Shown here: piece by piece, positions 27,517-35,456 of the stretch
How positions within the stretch are numbered: position 1 is the first letter of the stretch
Layout: every line of letters begins with the position of its first letter
Source of the DNA: Arthrobacter citreus
GTDB lineage: Bacteria; Actinomycetota; Actinomycetes; Actinomycetales; Micrococcaceae
Length of the DNA: 64,000 bases
NCBI RefSeq assembly: GCF_009192745.1
Contig: NZ_VTFV01000004.1
Coordinates: 310,001 to 374,000 of the forward strand
Direction of reading: 5' to 3'
Translations under genes and position numbers: made by a program
The notes under the pieces: generated by a model
Databases searched by the model: none
What the model was told of the DNA's origin: nothing
Seen by the model: the letters and a program-made list of their open reading frames with translations, nothing else

Positions 27517-28640
27517 CGCAGCGCCCCCGCCAGCGTTTCTGCGACATATTCCTGCTGCGCCGGGCTGAGGTGGGGATGCAGCGGCAGCGACAGGAGCCGG
27601 GCAGCTGCGTCTTCGCTGACAGGGAAGTCCCCGGGGCCGTAGCCGAGGTGTGCATAGGCACCCGTCAGGTGCACCGGCACCGGATAGTGGATTCCGACGC
27701 CGATGCCAGCGGCTGCCAGTGCCTGCAGGACCCGGTCGCGTTCCGGGGCCGGCACCCGGACGGCGTAGATGTGCCAGACGTCCGTGTTTCCTTCCGCACT
27801 GGCCGGCAGCACAACACCGGGGATCCCTGAGAGCAGTTCCCGGTACCTGTCTGCGGCGGCGCGGCGCCGCTCGTTCCATCCCTGGAGGCGTTTGAGCTTT
27901 GCGCCCAGCACCACCGCCTGCACCGCGTCGAGCCTGGAGTTCATGCCGGCGGCTTCATGCCGGTATTTGACCCTGCTGCCGTGGTCCGCCAGCAGCCGAA
28001 CCCGCTCAGCTATCGACCTGCTGCCGGTCAGGACCGCTCCGGCGTCTCCCGCGGCACCCAGGTTCTTGCCGGGGTAGAAGCTGGTTCCGGCGGCGTCGCC
28101 GAGCGTTCCGGCCCTCCGGCCAAACCGCTCGGCGCCCTGGGACTGGGCTGCGTCCTCCACCACCGCAGCCCCGTAGCGACTGGCCGTCCCCGCCAGCGCC
28201 TCCACCGGCGCTGTCTGCCCAAATAGATGAACGGGCATCAACGCCCGCGTTCGGGGGCCCGCTGCCCGGGCGGCGCCTTCCGGATCGATCAGCAGGTGCA
28301 CCGGATCGACGTCGGACAGCACCGGAACCGCACCGGCACGTGTGACTGCTTCAGCGGTTGCGATGAAGGTGTTGGCCGGCAGGACCACTTCGGTGCCCGG
28401 CTCCACCCCGCAGGCGCGCAGGGCAAGTTCCAGGGCGTCGGTCCCGTTCGCCACACCAACGCAGTGCGCGCTGCCCAGCCACTTCCCATACGCTTCTTCG
28501 AAGTCCGAAACCGGGCGGCCGCCGATGAACGCGGCCGTGGCGAAGACTTCCTTCAGCCCAGCCTGGATTTCCCCGTCGACCTCGGCATGCTGCGCTGCGA
28601 GGTCCACGAACGGTACCGCTGCGGCGGGAAACTGTTTCAT
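27513..28640 (-). CDS. DegT/DnrJ/EryC1-family sugar aminotransferase (WbpE-like)
   Basis: A 375-residue PLP-dependent aminotransferase. The start VPFVDLAAQHAEVDGEIQAG, GVANGTDALELAL, VEDAAQSQGA and the Schiff-base lysine in SFYPGKNLGAAGDAGA are classic. It resembles WbpE/FdtB enzymes, which aminate a 3-keto sugar nucleotide. In this locus the Gfo/Idh oxidoreductase would make the 3-keto sugar, and the acetyltransferase at 6227 could finish it. It overlaps both neighbours by 4 bases. The exact regiochemistry is inferred. Confidence 0.85.
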   Translation of the reverse strand: MKQFPAAAVPFVDLAAQHAEVDGEIQAGLKEVFATAAFIGGRPVSDFEEAYGKWLGSAHCVGVANGTDALELALRACGVEPGTEVVLPANTFIATAEAVTRAGAVPVLSDVDPVHLLIDPEGAARAAGPRTRALMPVHLFGQTAPVEALAGTASRYGAAVVEDAAQSQGAERFGRRAGTLGDAAGTSFYPGKNLGAAGDAGAVLTGSRSIAERVRLLADHGSRVKYRHEAAGMNSRLDAVQAVVLGAKLKRLQGWNERRRAAADRYRELLSGIPGVVLPASAEGNTDVWHIYAVRVPAPERDRVLQALAAAGIGVGIHYPVPVHLTGAYAHLGYGPGDFPVSEDAAARLLSLPLHPHLSPAQQEYVAETLAGALR

Positions 28641-29371
28641 CGCTGGTCCTCCCAGCTGGCCGCGGCGCCCGGAACGGCGGCGGGCGGAACGGCGGCGGGC
28701 GGAACGGCGGCGGGCGGGCGGGTGCCCGCCCGGCGAAGCTCCCGGGCCGGAACTCCGGCCCAGGTTTGTCCGCCGGGGACGTCACGCAGGACTGCGGCTC
28801 CCATTCCCACGACGGTGCCGGCGCCAAGCCGAACGCCCTGCCGGACGGTTGCACCCATTCCCAGGTATGCCCCCGGCCCAACATGGACGCCGCCGCCCAG
28901 GCACACCCCTGCGGCGAGGGTGGCATAGTCTTCGAGAACGTCGTCATGCGTCAGTGTGCAGTTGGGCATCACGGCTGTGTGCCGGCCCACCGTGACGGCA
29001 GCCGTCAGGACGGTACCGGCAAGGATGATGCTGCCGGCCCCCACCGTACAGCCCTCCGTTAGGTAGGCGCCCCGGTCCACGAACACCGCAAACCTGTCCT
29101 CTGCCACGCCGGCGCTTGCCAGTGCCTGGACCATGGAGGCACGGGCCGATCCCGACCCCGCGCACGCCAGGAACCTGCAGCCGGGATAGTCCCCGGCGGT
29201 GTCCAGTCCACCGAGCACCGGGACTCCATCCACCTTCGCTGAGTGCAGGGACGGGTCGTCATCGAGGAAACCGATCACCCGCCATTCTTCGGTCCGGCGG
29301 ACGGCGGCAAGTACCTCCCGGGCCAGCCCGCCGGCGCCGAGGAGCAACAGGGCGGGTGCCGGCGTACTCAT
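28637..29371 (-). CDS. NeuD/PglD-like sugar acyltransferase
   Basis: A 244-residue enzyme. An N-terminal Rossmann-like part (LLLLGAGGLAREVLAAVRR, VIGFLDDDPSL) precedes a left-handed beta-helix. LTHDDVLEDYATLAAGVCLGG holds the probable general-base histidine of PglD-like enzymes. These usually N-acetylate UDP-4-amino sugars; O-acylation (NeuD) is the alternative. The aminotransferase at 29368-30510 is the natural partner. The C-terminus has three copies of PPAAV encoded by exact 15-base repeats. It overlaps both neighbours by 4 bases. Confidence 0.82.
   Translation of the reverse strand: MSTPAPALLLLGAGGLAREVLAAVRRTEEWRVIGFLDDDPSLHSAKVDGVPVLGGLDTAGDYPGCRFLACAGSGSARASMVQALASAGVAEDRFAVFVDRGAYLTEGCTVGAGSIILAGTVLTAAVTVGRHTAVMPNCTLTHDDVLEDYATLAAGVCLGGGVHVGPGAYLGMGATVRQGVRLGAGTVVGMGAAVLRDVPGGQTWAGVPARELRRAGTRPPAAVPPAAVPPAAVPGAAASWEDQR
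28671..28715. repeat. Three exact tandem 15-base repeats (ggaacggcggcgggc)
   Basis: Units lie at 28671-28685, 28686-28700 and 28701-28715, all identical. They are in frame in the 3' end of the NeuD/PglD-like gene and encode the PPAAV units on the minus strand. The 15-base unit keeps frame whatever the copy number, so length variation would only change the tail. Confidence 0.9.
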
Positions 29372-30510
29372 GGTTTCCTGCCGCAGCCGGCCACTGCCTC
29401 GATGACCCTGGCCTGCTCGGATTCAGTCATTTCGTGGAACAGCGGCAGGATCAGCGTGCCGGTACTGAGCCGTTCGGTGACTTCCAGGGAAGCCGTTCCT
29501 GTGTCCCGTCCCCGGTAGGCCGGTTCCAGGTGGGCGGCCATGATGCCGCGCCGGGCTGAGATCTCCTGCCGGCCAAGCGCTTCCAGCACGCCGTTCCGGT
29601 CCGTGCCGAAACCGGGCAGCACTTCGATCCAGTAGGACTGGAAGTTCGACTCACCCCACGGCGGGTCCTCGACCGGGCGCAGGAACTCGATTTCGGCGAA
29701 AGCCTTGGCGTAGCCTGCGGCCAGTTCCCGCCTCCGGCGAACCACGGCGTCGAGCCGTTGAAGCTGTACCAATCCCACCGCAGCCTGCAGGTCAGTCATT
29801 CGGTAGTTGTAGCCCACCTCCGTGTATGCCTCGGCCGGGGCAAGGATACTTGCGCTGCGCTCTGCCGCGGAGAGGCTCATGGCGTGTTCGCGCAGCGTCC
29901 GTGCACGGGCCGCCCACCGGGGATTCGATGTCGTGAGCATCCCGCCTTCGCCGGTAGTGAGGATCTTCCGTGGATGGAAAGACCAGGCAGCGATTTCGGC
30001 ACCCGCTCCGGCGGGACGTCCGGCGTACCGTGAACCGGCTGCGCAGGCCGCGTCTTCCAGGACCGTGATGCCCAGCGGATCGCACAGTGCCCGCAGCGGC
30101 GCAAGTTCCACCGGAACCCCGCCCTGGTCCACGGCTATCACTGCCCGGGTTGCGGGGGTCAGGGCCGCCTGGACGGTCTCCGCCGTGAGGTTGCCCGTAA
30201 CGGGATCGACGTCGGCGAACACCGGCCGCGCACCAACGTAGGTGGGTGCGTTGGCGGTCGCGATGAAGGAAAAGGACGGCACTACGACGTCGTCTCCCGG
30301 ACTGACGCCGGCTACCACCAGGGCCAGGTGCAGCGCCGTGGTGCAGCTGGAGGCTGCCACGGCGTGGCCGGCTTCCATCCGTTGCCCGAAGGCGGCCTCA
30401 AACTGGGCGGTGCGCGGTCCCTGGGCAATCCACCCGGAAGCGATGACTTCGCTGAGCGCCGCCGCCTCTTCCTCGCCCAGCCACGGCTTCATGACGTTGA
30501 TCCTGCTCAT
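29368..30510 (-). CDS. DegT/DnrJ/EryC1-family sugar aminotransferase (PglE/ArnB-like)
   Basis: A 380-residue PLP aminotransferase. It begins MSRINVMKPWLGEEEAAAL, with SGWIAQGPRTAQFE, VVPSFSFIATANA, LEDAACAAGS and the lysine in SFHPRKILTTGEGG. The pattern is closer to PglE/ArnB/PseC 4-aminotransferases than its neighbour at 27513-28640. Together with the PglD-like acyltransferase next door it could make a 4-acylamino sugar such as a bacillosamine-type residue. ATG 30510 overlaps the epimerase stop (ATGA), and the frame further upstream is inside that gene. The needed 4,6-dehydratase is not obvious in the window. Confidence 0.85.
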   Translation of the reverse strand: MSRINVMKPWLGEEEAAALSEVIASGWIAQGPRTAQFEAAFGQRMEAGHAVAASSCTTALHLALVVAGVSPGDDVVVPSFSFIATANAPTYVGARPVFADVDPVTGNLTAETVQAALTPATRAVIAVDQGGVPVELAPLRALCDPLGITVLEDAACAAGSRYAGRPAGAGAEIAAWSFHPRKILTTGEGGMLTTSNPRWAARARTLREHAMSLSAAERSASILAPAEAYTEVGYNYRMTDLQAAVGLVQLQRLDAVVRRRRELAAGYAKAFAEIEFLRPVEDPPWGESNFQSYWIEVLPGFGTDRNGVLEALGRQEISARRGIMAAHLEPAYRGRDTGTASLEVTERLSTGTLILPLFHEMTESEQARVIEAVAGCGRKP

Positions 30511-31511
30511 GCTCCGGCGCTCCCGCGTCCGGCTGCGATCTCCGAACGCAGCGGCAGCCACCACTGGACCAGCTCGGCCAGCCCCTTGGCGAGCGGAACT
30601 TCCGCTTTGAACCCCAGGTCCGTCTGGGCAGCGGAGGTGTCCGCCAGCCGCCTGCTGACCCCGTTGACTGCCCGCTCGGGCCCAAACTCGACGTCGAGTT
30701 CCGAGTTCATCGCCGCCAGCAGTGCCCGGGCCAGTTCCAGCAGGCTTGTTTCCGTTCCGCTGGCAATGTTGTAGATCCCCGCCGGGGCGTGATGCACTGC
30801 GGCCAGCAGGTTCGCGCGGGCTATGTCGGTGGTGTAGATGAAGTCCATGGTCTGGGCGCCGTCACCGAAGATCAGCGGCGGACGCCCGTCTGCGATCCGT
30901 TCCATCCACCTGACCAGGACTTCCGTGTAGAGCCCGTGAACGTCCATCCGGGGTCCGTAGACGTTGAAGTAGCGCAGCCCGGTGAAGGCAAGCCCGTACA
31001 TGGCCTGGAAGCTGCGCAGCATTCCCTCGTTAAAGGCCTTGGCCGCACCGTAGAACGTGTCATTGCCATGCAGGTGGTGCTTCTCCCGGGTAGGGAACTC
31101 CTCCGCCAGGCCGTACACGGATGCACTGGAGGCGGCGATGACGCGTGCTGCACCATGGGCGGCCGCTGCTTCCAGCACGTTGAACGTTCCGTCCGCCAGG
31201 ACTTCCAGGGCAAGTCTTGGGTCTTCCGCACACTGGGTGATGCGGATGGCTGCCTGGTGGAAGACGAAGTCAGCCCCGCGGGTGAGGTCGTTCACTGCGT
31301 CCCTGTCCCGGATGTCCGCTTCGTAGAGGCCTACCCGGGGATCGGCCAGTGCATCGGCCAGGTTGGCGCGGCGCCCGCGGACGAGGTTGTCCAGCACGCG
31401 CACCTCCCCCACCCCGGCGTCGAGCAGCTGGTCAACAATCGCCGAGCCGATGGTGCCGGCGCCGCCGGTCACCAGTACCGATGCTCCGCGGAGCGGTTGA
31501 ATATGCGTCAT
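30507..31511 (-). CDS. NAD-dependent sugar epimerase/dehydratase (extended SDR)
   Basis: A 334-residue extended short-chain dehydrogenase. The cofactor loop is GGAGTIG (about residues 16-22), and the catalytic set is visible as ASSASVYG and the Y-x3-K pair in FYGAAKAFNE. LRYFNVYGPRMD and FGDGAQTMDFIYTTDIARAN are typical of UDP-sugar 4-epimerases and related enzymes. It supplies or interconverts a sugar nucleotide for the polymer. Its ATG shares one base with the upstream stop (TGATG), and its own stop overlaps the aminotransferase by 4 bases. Substrate unknown. Confidence 0.85.
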   Translation of the reverse strand: MTHIQPLRGASVLVTGGAGTIGSAIVDQLLDAGVGEVRVLDNLVRGRRANLADALADPRVGLYEADIRDRDAVNDLTRGADFVFHQAAIRITQCAEDPRLALEVLADGTFNVLEAAAAHGAARVIAASSASVYGLAEEFPTREKHHLHGNDTFYGAAKAFNEGMLRSFQAMYGLAFTGLRYFNVYGPRMDVHGLYTEVLVRWMERIADGRPPLIFGDGAQTMDFIYTTDIARANLLAAVHHAPAGIYNIASGTETSLLELARALLAAMNSELDVEFGPERAVNGVSRRLADTSAAQTDLGFKAEVPLAKGLAELVQWWLPLRSEIAAGRGSAGA

Positions 31512-32596
31512 CAGGCTGATTCCAGTTCAAGAGTTGGGCGGAGCGGGACAGGGGACCCGCTCATTTGGCTGTGGGTGGCGGCTTCAAGCACCGACAGGAC
31601 CCGGACGCCGGCAGCACCGCTGGTCAGGGCAGGACGCCCCGCACGGATGCTGGCGGCGAACTCGGCGGCCATCGCGGCCAGTGCCTCGTGCTCGGGCAGG
31701 GCAGGCGACCAGGTATCTCCAAGCCGGTAGGAAATGTTGGACTGTGAACGTTCTTCTTCCCCCGCGGCCCGGGAGAGGGTGACGCCGCGGTCATAGACGC
31801 TCAGGCGCTGCTGCGGGTTGAGGTCGTCCCAGACGAGGGTGCGCCGGCTGCCCCCGATCACCAGCTGCCGGATCTTGGTGGGGCTGAGCCAGTTCACGTG
31901 GATGTGGGCCATGGCGCCGGATTCGAGTTCCAGGACCAGGTGGCCGACGCAGGCGGTTCCCGCCCCCAGCGGATCGGACCCGTGTGCCGAGACGCGGACC
32001 GGCCGGAGGCCTGAGGGCAGGACAAAATCCAGGATCGCCAGGTCGTGGGGTGCCAGGTCCCAGAACACGTCGACGTCGGGCTGGACCAGTCCCAGGTTGA
32101 TGCGCACTGAATCGATGAAGAGGATTTCGCCGAGCTCCCCCTGCGCCACCAGGTCGCGGATCTTCAGGACTGCCGGGGTGTAGCAGTAGGTGTGGTCCGC
32201 CATCAGGACCAGCCCTGCCGCATCGGCCTGCTGCACCATCTGCTCGCCGAGGGCCAGTGAATCCGCCAGCGGTTTCTCTACCAGGACGTGCTTGCCGGCA
32301 GCCAGCGCAGCCGTCGCCAGTCCGTGATGGGTCCGTGCCGGAGTCGCGATGGCCACGGCGTCGAGGTTTGGATCCCGGAGCAGTTCCTGGACCGATCCGG
32401 TCACGGGCACGTTTCCTACGCTGCGCGAGAGCCGCGCGGCGCGTTCTGTGTCCAGGTCACAGATCGCGGAGAGCTGCCAGTCGGAGCCGGCGTTGAAGTT
32501 GCGGGCGAGGTTGGGGCCCCAGTATCCGGCGCCGATGACTGCCACCGAAAGAGGGGATTCGGGCAAAGCCGATCCGGGAGTTGGGGAAGGGTGCAC
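31511..32596 (-). CDS. Gfo/Idh/MocA-family sugar nucleotide oxidoreductase (WbpB/WlbA-like)
   Basis: A 361-residue oxidoreductase. The Rossmann start is VAVIGAGYWGPNLARNF, the diagnostic AGKHVLVEKPLADS is present, and the C-terminal domain follows (DHTYCYTPAVLKI, WDLAPHDLAILDF). WlbA/WbpB-type enzymes of this family oxidise UDP-GlcNAc acid at C3. This fits with the WbpE-like aminotransferase and WbpD-like acetyltransferase in the same locus. It is the first gene of the leftward operon. GTG 32596 is the outermost start and AGG lies about 10 bases before it, so the start is only moderately sure. Confidence 0.82.
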   Translation of the reverse strand: MHPSPTPGSALPESPLSVAVIGAGYWGPNLARNFNAGSDWQLSAICDLDTERAARLSRSVGNVPVTGSVQELLRDPNLDAVAIATPARTHHGLATAALAAGKHVLVEKPLADSLALGEQMVQQADAAGLVLMADHTYCYTPAVLKIRDLVAQGELGEILFIDSVRINLGLVQPDVDVFWDLAPHDLAILDFVLPSGLRPVRVSAHGSDPLGAGTACVGHLVLELESGAMAHIHVNWLSPTKIRQLVIGGSRRTLVWDDLNPQQRLSVYDRGVTLSRAAGEEERSQSNISYRLGDTWSPALPEHEALAAMAAEFAASIRAGRPALTSGAAGVRVLSVLEAATHSQMSGSPVPLRPTLELESA

Positions 32597-32756
32597 TGTG
32601 GAGACCTGCGTTCTGTCCGCAGCCGGGCGGCTGAGCTCTGATACTGCGCGACACCCTACGAAGCAGCATGAGCAGGCCGGATGAGTACCGCCTACGGGTC
32701 GTTACTTACGGTTGCAGGCGGGTACTCCGGACGCGGCGGGTAGTGACTCCCGGGGA
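32597..32756 (-). promoter_or_regulatory. Upstream region of the leftward polysaccharide operon with direct repeats
   Basis: A 160-base gap between a LuxR regulator stop and the first operon gene. It must hold the operon's promoter unless the regulators read through. Two near-identical 10-base repeats, GGCGGGTACT (32717-32726) and GGCGGGTAGT (32735-32744), lie 18 bases apart. A further CCTACGGGTCGTTAC is near 32692. These are candidate activator sites. I cannot identify the -35 and -10 boxes with confidence. Confidence 0.4.
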
Positions 32757-35456
32757 CTACTCCCCCATCAGATCGGCAGTGAGCTCCTCGCGCCTGCTGA
32801 TGCCGAGTTTCTCGAAGATGCGGTAGATATGTCCTTCCACGGTCCGGACCGAGAGGAAGAGCTGACCGGCGATCTCCGCGTTGCGGTAGCCCTTGGCAAC
32901 CAGCCCTGCGACGTCCTTCTCCCTGCGGGTCAGGGCCGGCGGGGCAGGGCTGCGTCCGGCCTCCGGCCCGGCAGAGCATTTGCCGATGACCCGCTGGACC
33001 CGCTGGATCTGGGTACGGTCGCCCCCGGCCTTGGCGATTCGGAGGGCCTCCTGCAGGGCAAGGGTCCCGAGGGCACGCGCATCCACGTCCACCGGCTCGG
33101 ACGCGAAGCGCAGGAGCGCCGACACGTCCTGGTCCAGGACCGCCCTGGCAAACACGTTCACGGCACGGCCCCGCGGACCCTGAAGATCTTCGGAGAGTTT
33201 CAGCAGGCGGTTCATCACGGTCGGATCGCCGGCCCTCATGCTCAGGCAGCGCAGTTCGAATTCGGCTGCGGCCAGGCCCCGCTCTTCAGCCTGCTCTCCT
33301 GCTTCGCGCAGGGCTGCCAGCAGCTTTGGGTCTCCGGTCCTGGCATAGCCTGCCGCCAGCCGGTTGCCCCTTGCTATGAAACGCGTGCTGAGCGTGCCCC
33401 GCGGCTGAATCCTGTCACAATCCGCGAGCAGCTCATCCGCCCGTGCCAGCTCGCCCGCGCCGGCGGCCAGCTGGGCGGCAATGGAGAGGGCCACAGGCAG
33501 GTTGCCATCCGGATCATGGGTCCGCATCCCTTCGATGGCGGCCATCAGCTTGGGCAGGGCCGCCTCCATGTTCCCGCGGCGCAGCTCCATGACGGCGAGG
33601 CACATATCCACCGTGCCGCCCACACGCAGCGAGTTCCGCGAGGCCGCCAGCAGGTCGTGGTGGACCGAGCTGAGGACCTCGTCCCAGTAGCCGGCCCAAA
33701 GCAGTGCCGACAGGTGGCGGTGCAGGACGAACTGGTAGTACGTCAGGAACCGGTGCTCGCTGCGGCCTACGATTCCCAGTGCTTCCCGGGTGAGCGGCAC
33801 CGCGCTTTCGGCGCGGCCGCTGCAGGAGTGGATCTCCCCCAGAATCGTGAGGGATACCATCACCGCCTCAGCGTCCTGCGCTTCCCGGGCCTGGGCGAGC
33901 AGGTCCCTGACCGGTGTTTCCATGCCCCGGTGGTTCCCTGCGGAGACTTCAGTCAGTGCCGCCAGGAGGGACGCTCCGCGCCATGATGAGGCGATATCCG
34001 CCCTCAGTTCATCGTCCAGGGTGCCGGAGGCCTGCGCTGCTGCCTCTATCCGCCGTATCGCAGCTTCCCAGGCCGTGTGTGCTTCCTGGAGGCCGTCCGC
34101 CGCGCCCGCGAATCCCTGGAGCAGCTGCACGCGGAGCAGGGTTCCCAGCTTGGCCGTCGTCAGGTCGGCGGCGCCTTCGACGGTTCCGGTAACAAGTTCC
34201 CGGGCAGCATCGAAGTTCCCGCGGTTGTAATGGGCACGGGCTTTCTGGATCCTGCCGGCAGGCAGCAGCGCCGGATCTTTGATTTCACCTGCGGCGCGGA
34301 GGGCAAAATCACTGTCGAAGAAGTTGTTGGCCATGTATGCGGCACGCAGAAGCTGCGCATCCGGAACACCGGCTCCGCAGTCAAGTGACCAGCCGACGCT
34401 TCGCAGCAGCCCGTCCATTGACTCCGTGTCGTCAGGCATGACTTCCTGGACGCGCTGGCGCAGCCGGGCGCTGCGCGCCGCTGGAACCATGTGGCGCACC
34501 AGCTGGCCGTACAAAGGATGCCGCGGGCGCAGCAGCCTGTTGCCTTCATCCTCCACGCTGACCAGGTTGGCCGCCGTCAGGGCGTCGACAGAGCGGTGCA
34601 GGCCAAGTTTGAAGGCGACAGCCACCGGAATCGGTTCGGCAAGCGCGATGATCTCCATCGCTTCCCGCTCTTCGATGGAAAGTCCCGAGAGGTGCGCTTT
34701 CAACAGGTCCGCCAGCCGCCCCTGGGGCGGATCGGCGTTGGCTCCCATCAGCCAGACGCCGTGCCGTTCGGTCAGCACGCCCGTCCTGCGGGTCTCGGCG
34801 ACCAGGGCCAGAACAAACATGGGATTTCCCCCGCTTCGCATGGCAAGCTCAGCGCTGCTGGTGCTGAGCACCGGTCCGCCGAGCACCTGGGTGCAGAGAT
34901 CATGGACCTGGGATTCGGTCAGCGGCTGGAGTTGGTGCCGCGAGATGGCGCCGCTCCATACCTGGGCCGGGATTCCCGCCGGAATTTCCGTAATGCTCCT
35001 GGTAAGGACCAGCATCCGGACCCGTCCCGAGGCCATGAGCTGGGAAAGCAGGTCGGCACTGGCTTCGTCCAGCGCATGGGCGTCGTCGACGACCAGCAGC
35101 GGGGCGACGTCCGTGCTGCGTTCCGCTGTGGGACGCACTCGTCCCAGCAGCGCCCTCATGACTGCCAGCGGCGAGTCCGTGTCCTCTGCCGACAATACGG
35201 GCAGCAGCGGTGCCAAGGCCCCAAACGGAATTCCAGTCAGTGCGGAGCTGGCATGGATCCGGAATACCGGCATCTCGTGTTCGAGTTCGCGGACGACGAC
35301 GTTGGCGAGGGCGCTCTTGCCCATGCCGGCCTCTGCCACCAGCAGGGCGCCGCTCAGCTGAGCGGAGCGCAGGTCCGCCAGGACCGACTGGACCTCCATC
35401 TCGCGGCCCACCAGCTGCTGTGATGCAAAACCCTGCATTATTCCCCCATACCTCAT
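32757..35456 (-). CDS. LuxR-family large ATPase transcriptional regulator
   Basis: An 899-residue LAL-type regulator. Walker A is AEAGMGKS (about residues 41-48) and Walker B-like is PLLVVDDAHALDEA. A long TPR-like helical middle is followed by the C-terminal LuxR domain (LTRREKDVAGLVAKG, then SVRTVEGHIYRIFEKLGI). The start overlaps the upstream regulator's stop as ATGA; a second ATG (35438) six codons in is an alternative. Its ATPase region is most like the truncated regulator at 1-339. It is encoded directly upstream of the leftward operon, so direct control is plausible. Confidence 0.85.
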   Translation of the reverse strand: MRYGGIMQGFASQQLVGREMEVQSVLADLRSAQLSGALLVAEAGMGKSALANVVVRELEHEMPVFRIHASSALTGIPFGALAPLLPVLSAEDTDSPLAVMRALLGRVRPTAERSTDVAPLLVVDDAHALDEASADLLSQLMASGRVRMLVLTRSITEIPAGIPAQVWSGAISRHQLQPLTESQVHDLCTQVLGGPVLSTSSAELAMRSGGNPMFVLALVAETRRTGVLTERHGVWLMGANADPPQGRLADLLKAHLSGLSIEEREAMEIIALAEPIPVAVAFKLGLHRSVDALTAANLVSVEDEGNRLLRPRHPLYGQLVRHMVPAARSARLRQRVQEVMPDDTESMDGLLRSVGWSLDCGAGVPDAQLLRAAYMANNFFDSDFALRAAGEIKDPALLPAGRIQKARAHYNRGNFDAARELVTGTVEGAADLTTAKLGTLLRVQLLQGFAGAADGLQEAHTAWEAAIRRIEAAAQASGTLDDELRADIASSWRGASLLAALTEVSAGNHRGMETPVRDLLAQAREAQDAEAVMVSLTILGEIHSCSGRAESAVPLTREALGIVGRSEHRFLTYYQFVLHRHLSALLWAGYWDEVLSSVHHDLLAASRNSLRVGGTVDMCLAVMELRRGNMEAALPKLMAAIEGMRTHDPDGNLPVALSIAAQLAAGAGELARADELLADCDRIQPRGTLSTRFIARGNRLAAGYARTGDPKLLAALREAGEQAEERGLAAAEFELRCLSMRAGDPTVMNRLLKLSEDLQGPRGRAVNVFARAVLDQDVSALLRFASEPVDVDARALGTLALQEALRIAKAGGDRTQIQRVQRVIGKCSAGPEAGRSPAPPALTRREKDVAGLVAKGYRNAEIAGQLFLSVRTVEGHIYRIFEKLGISRREELTADLMGE

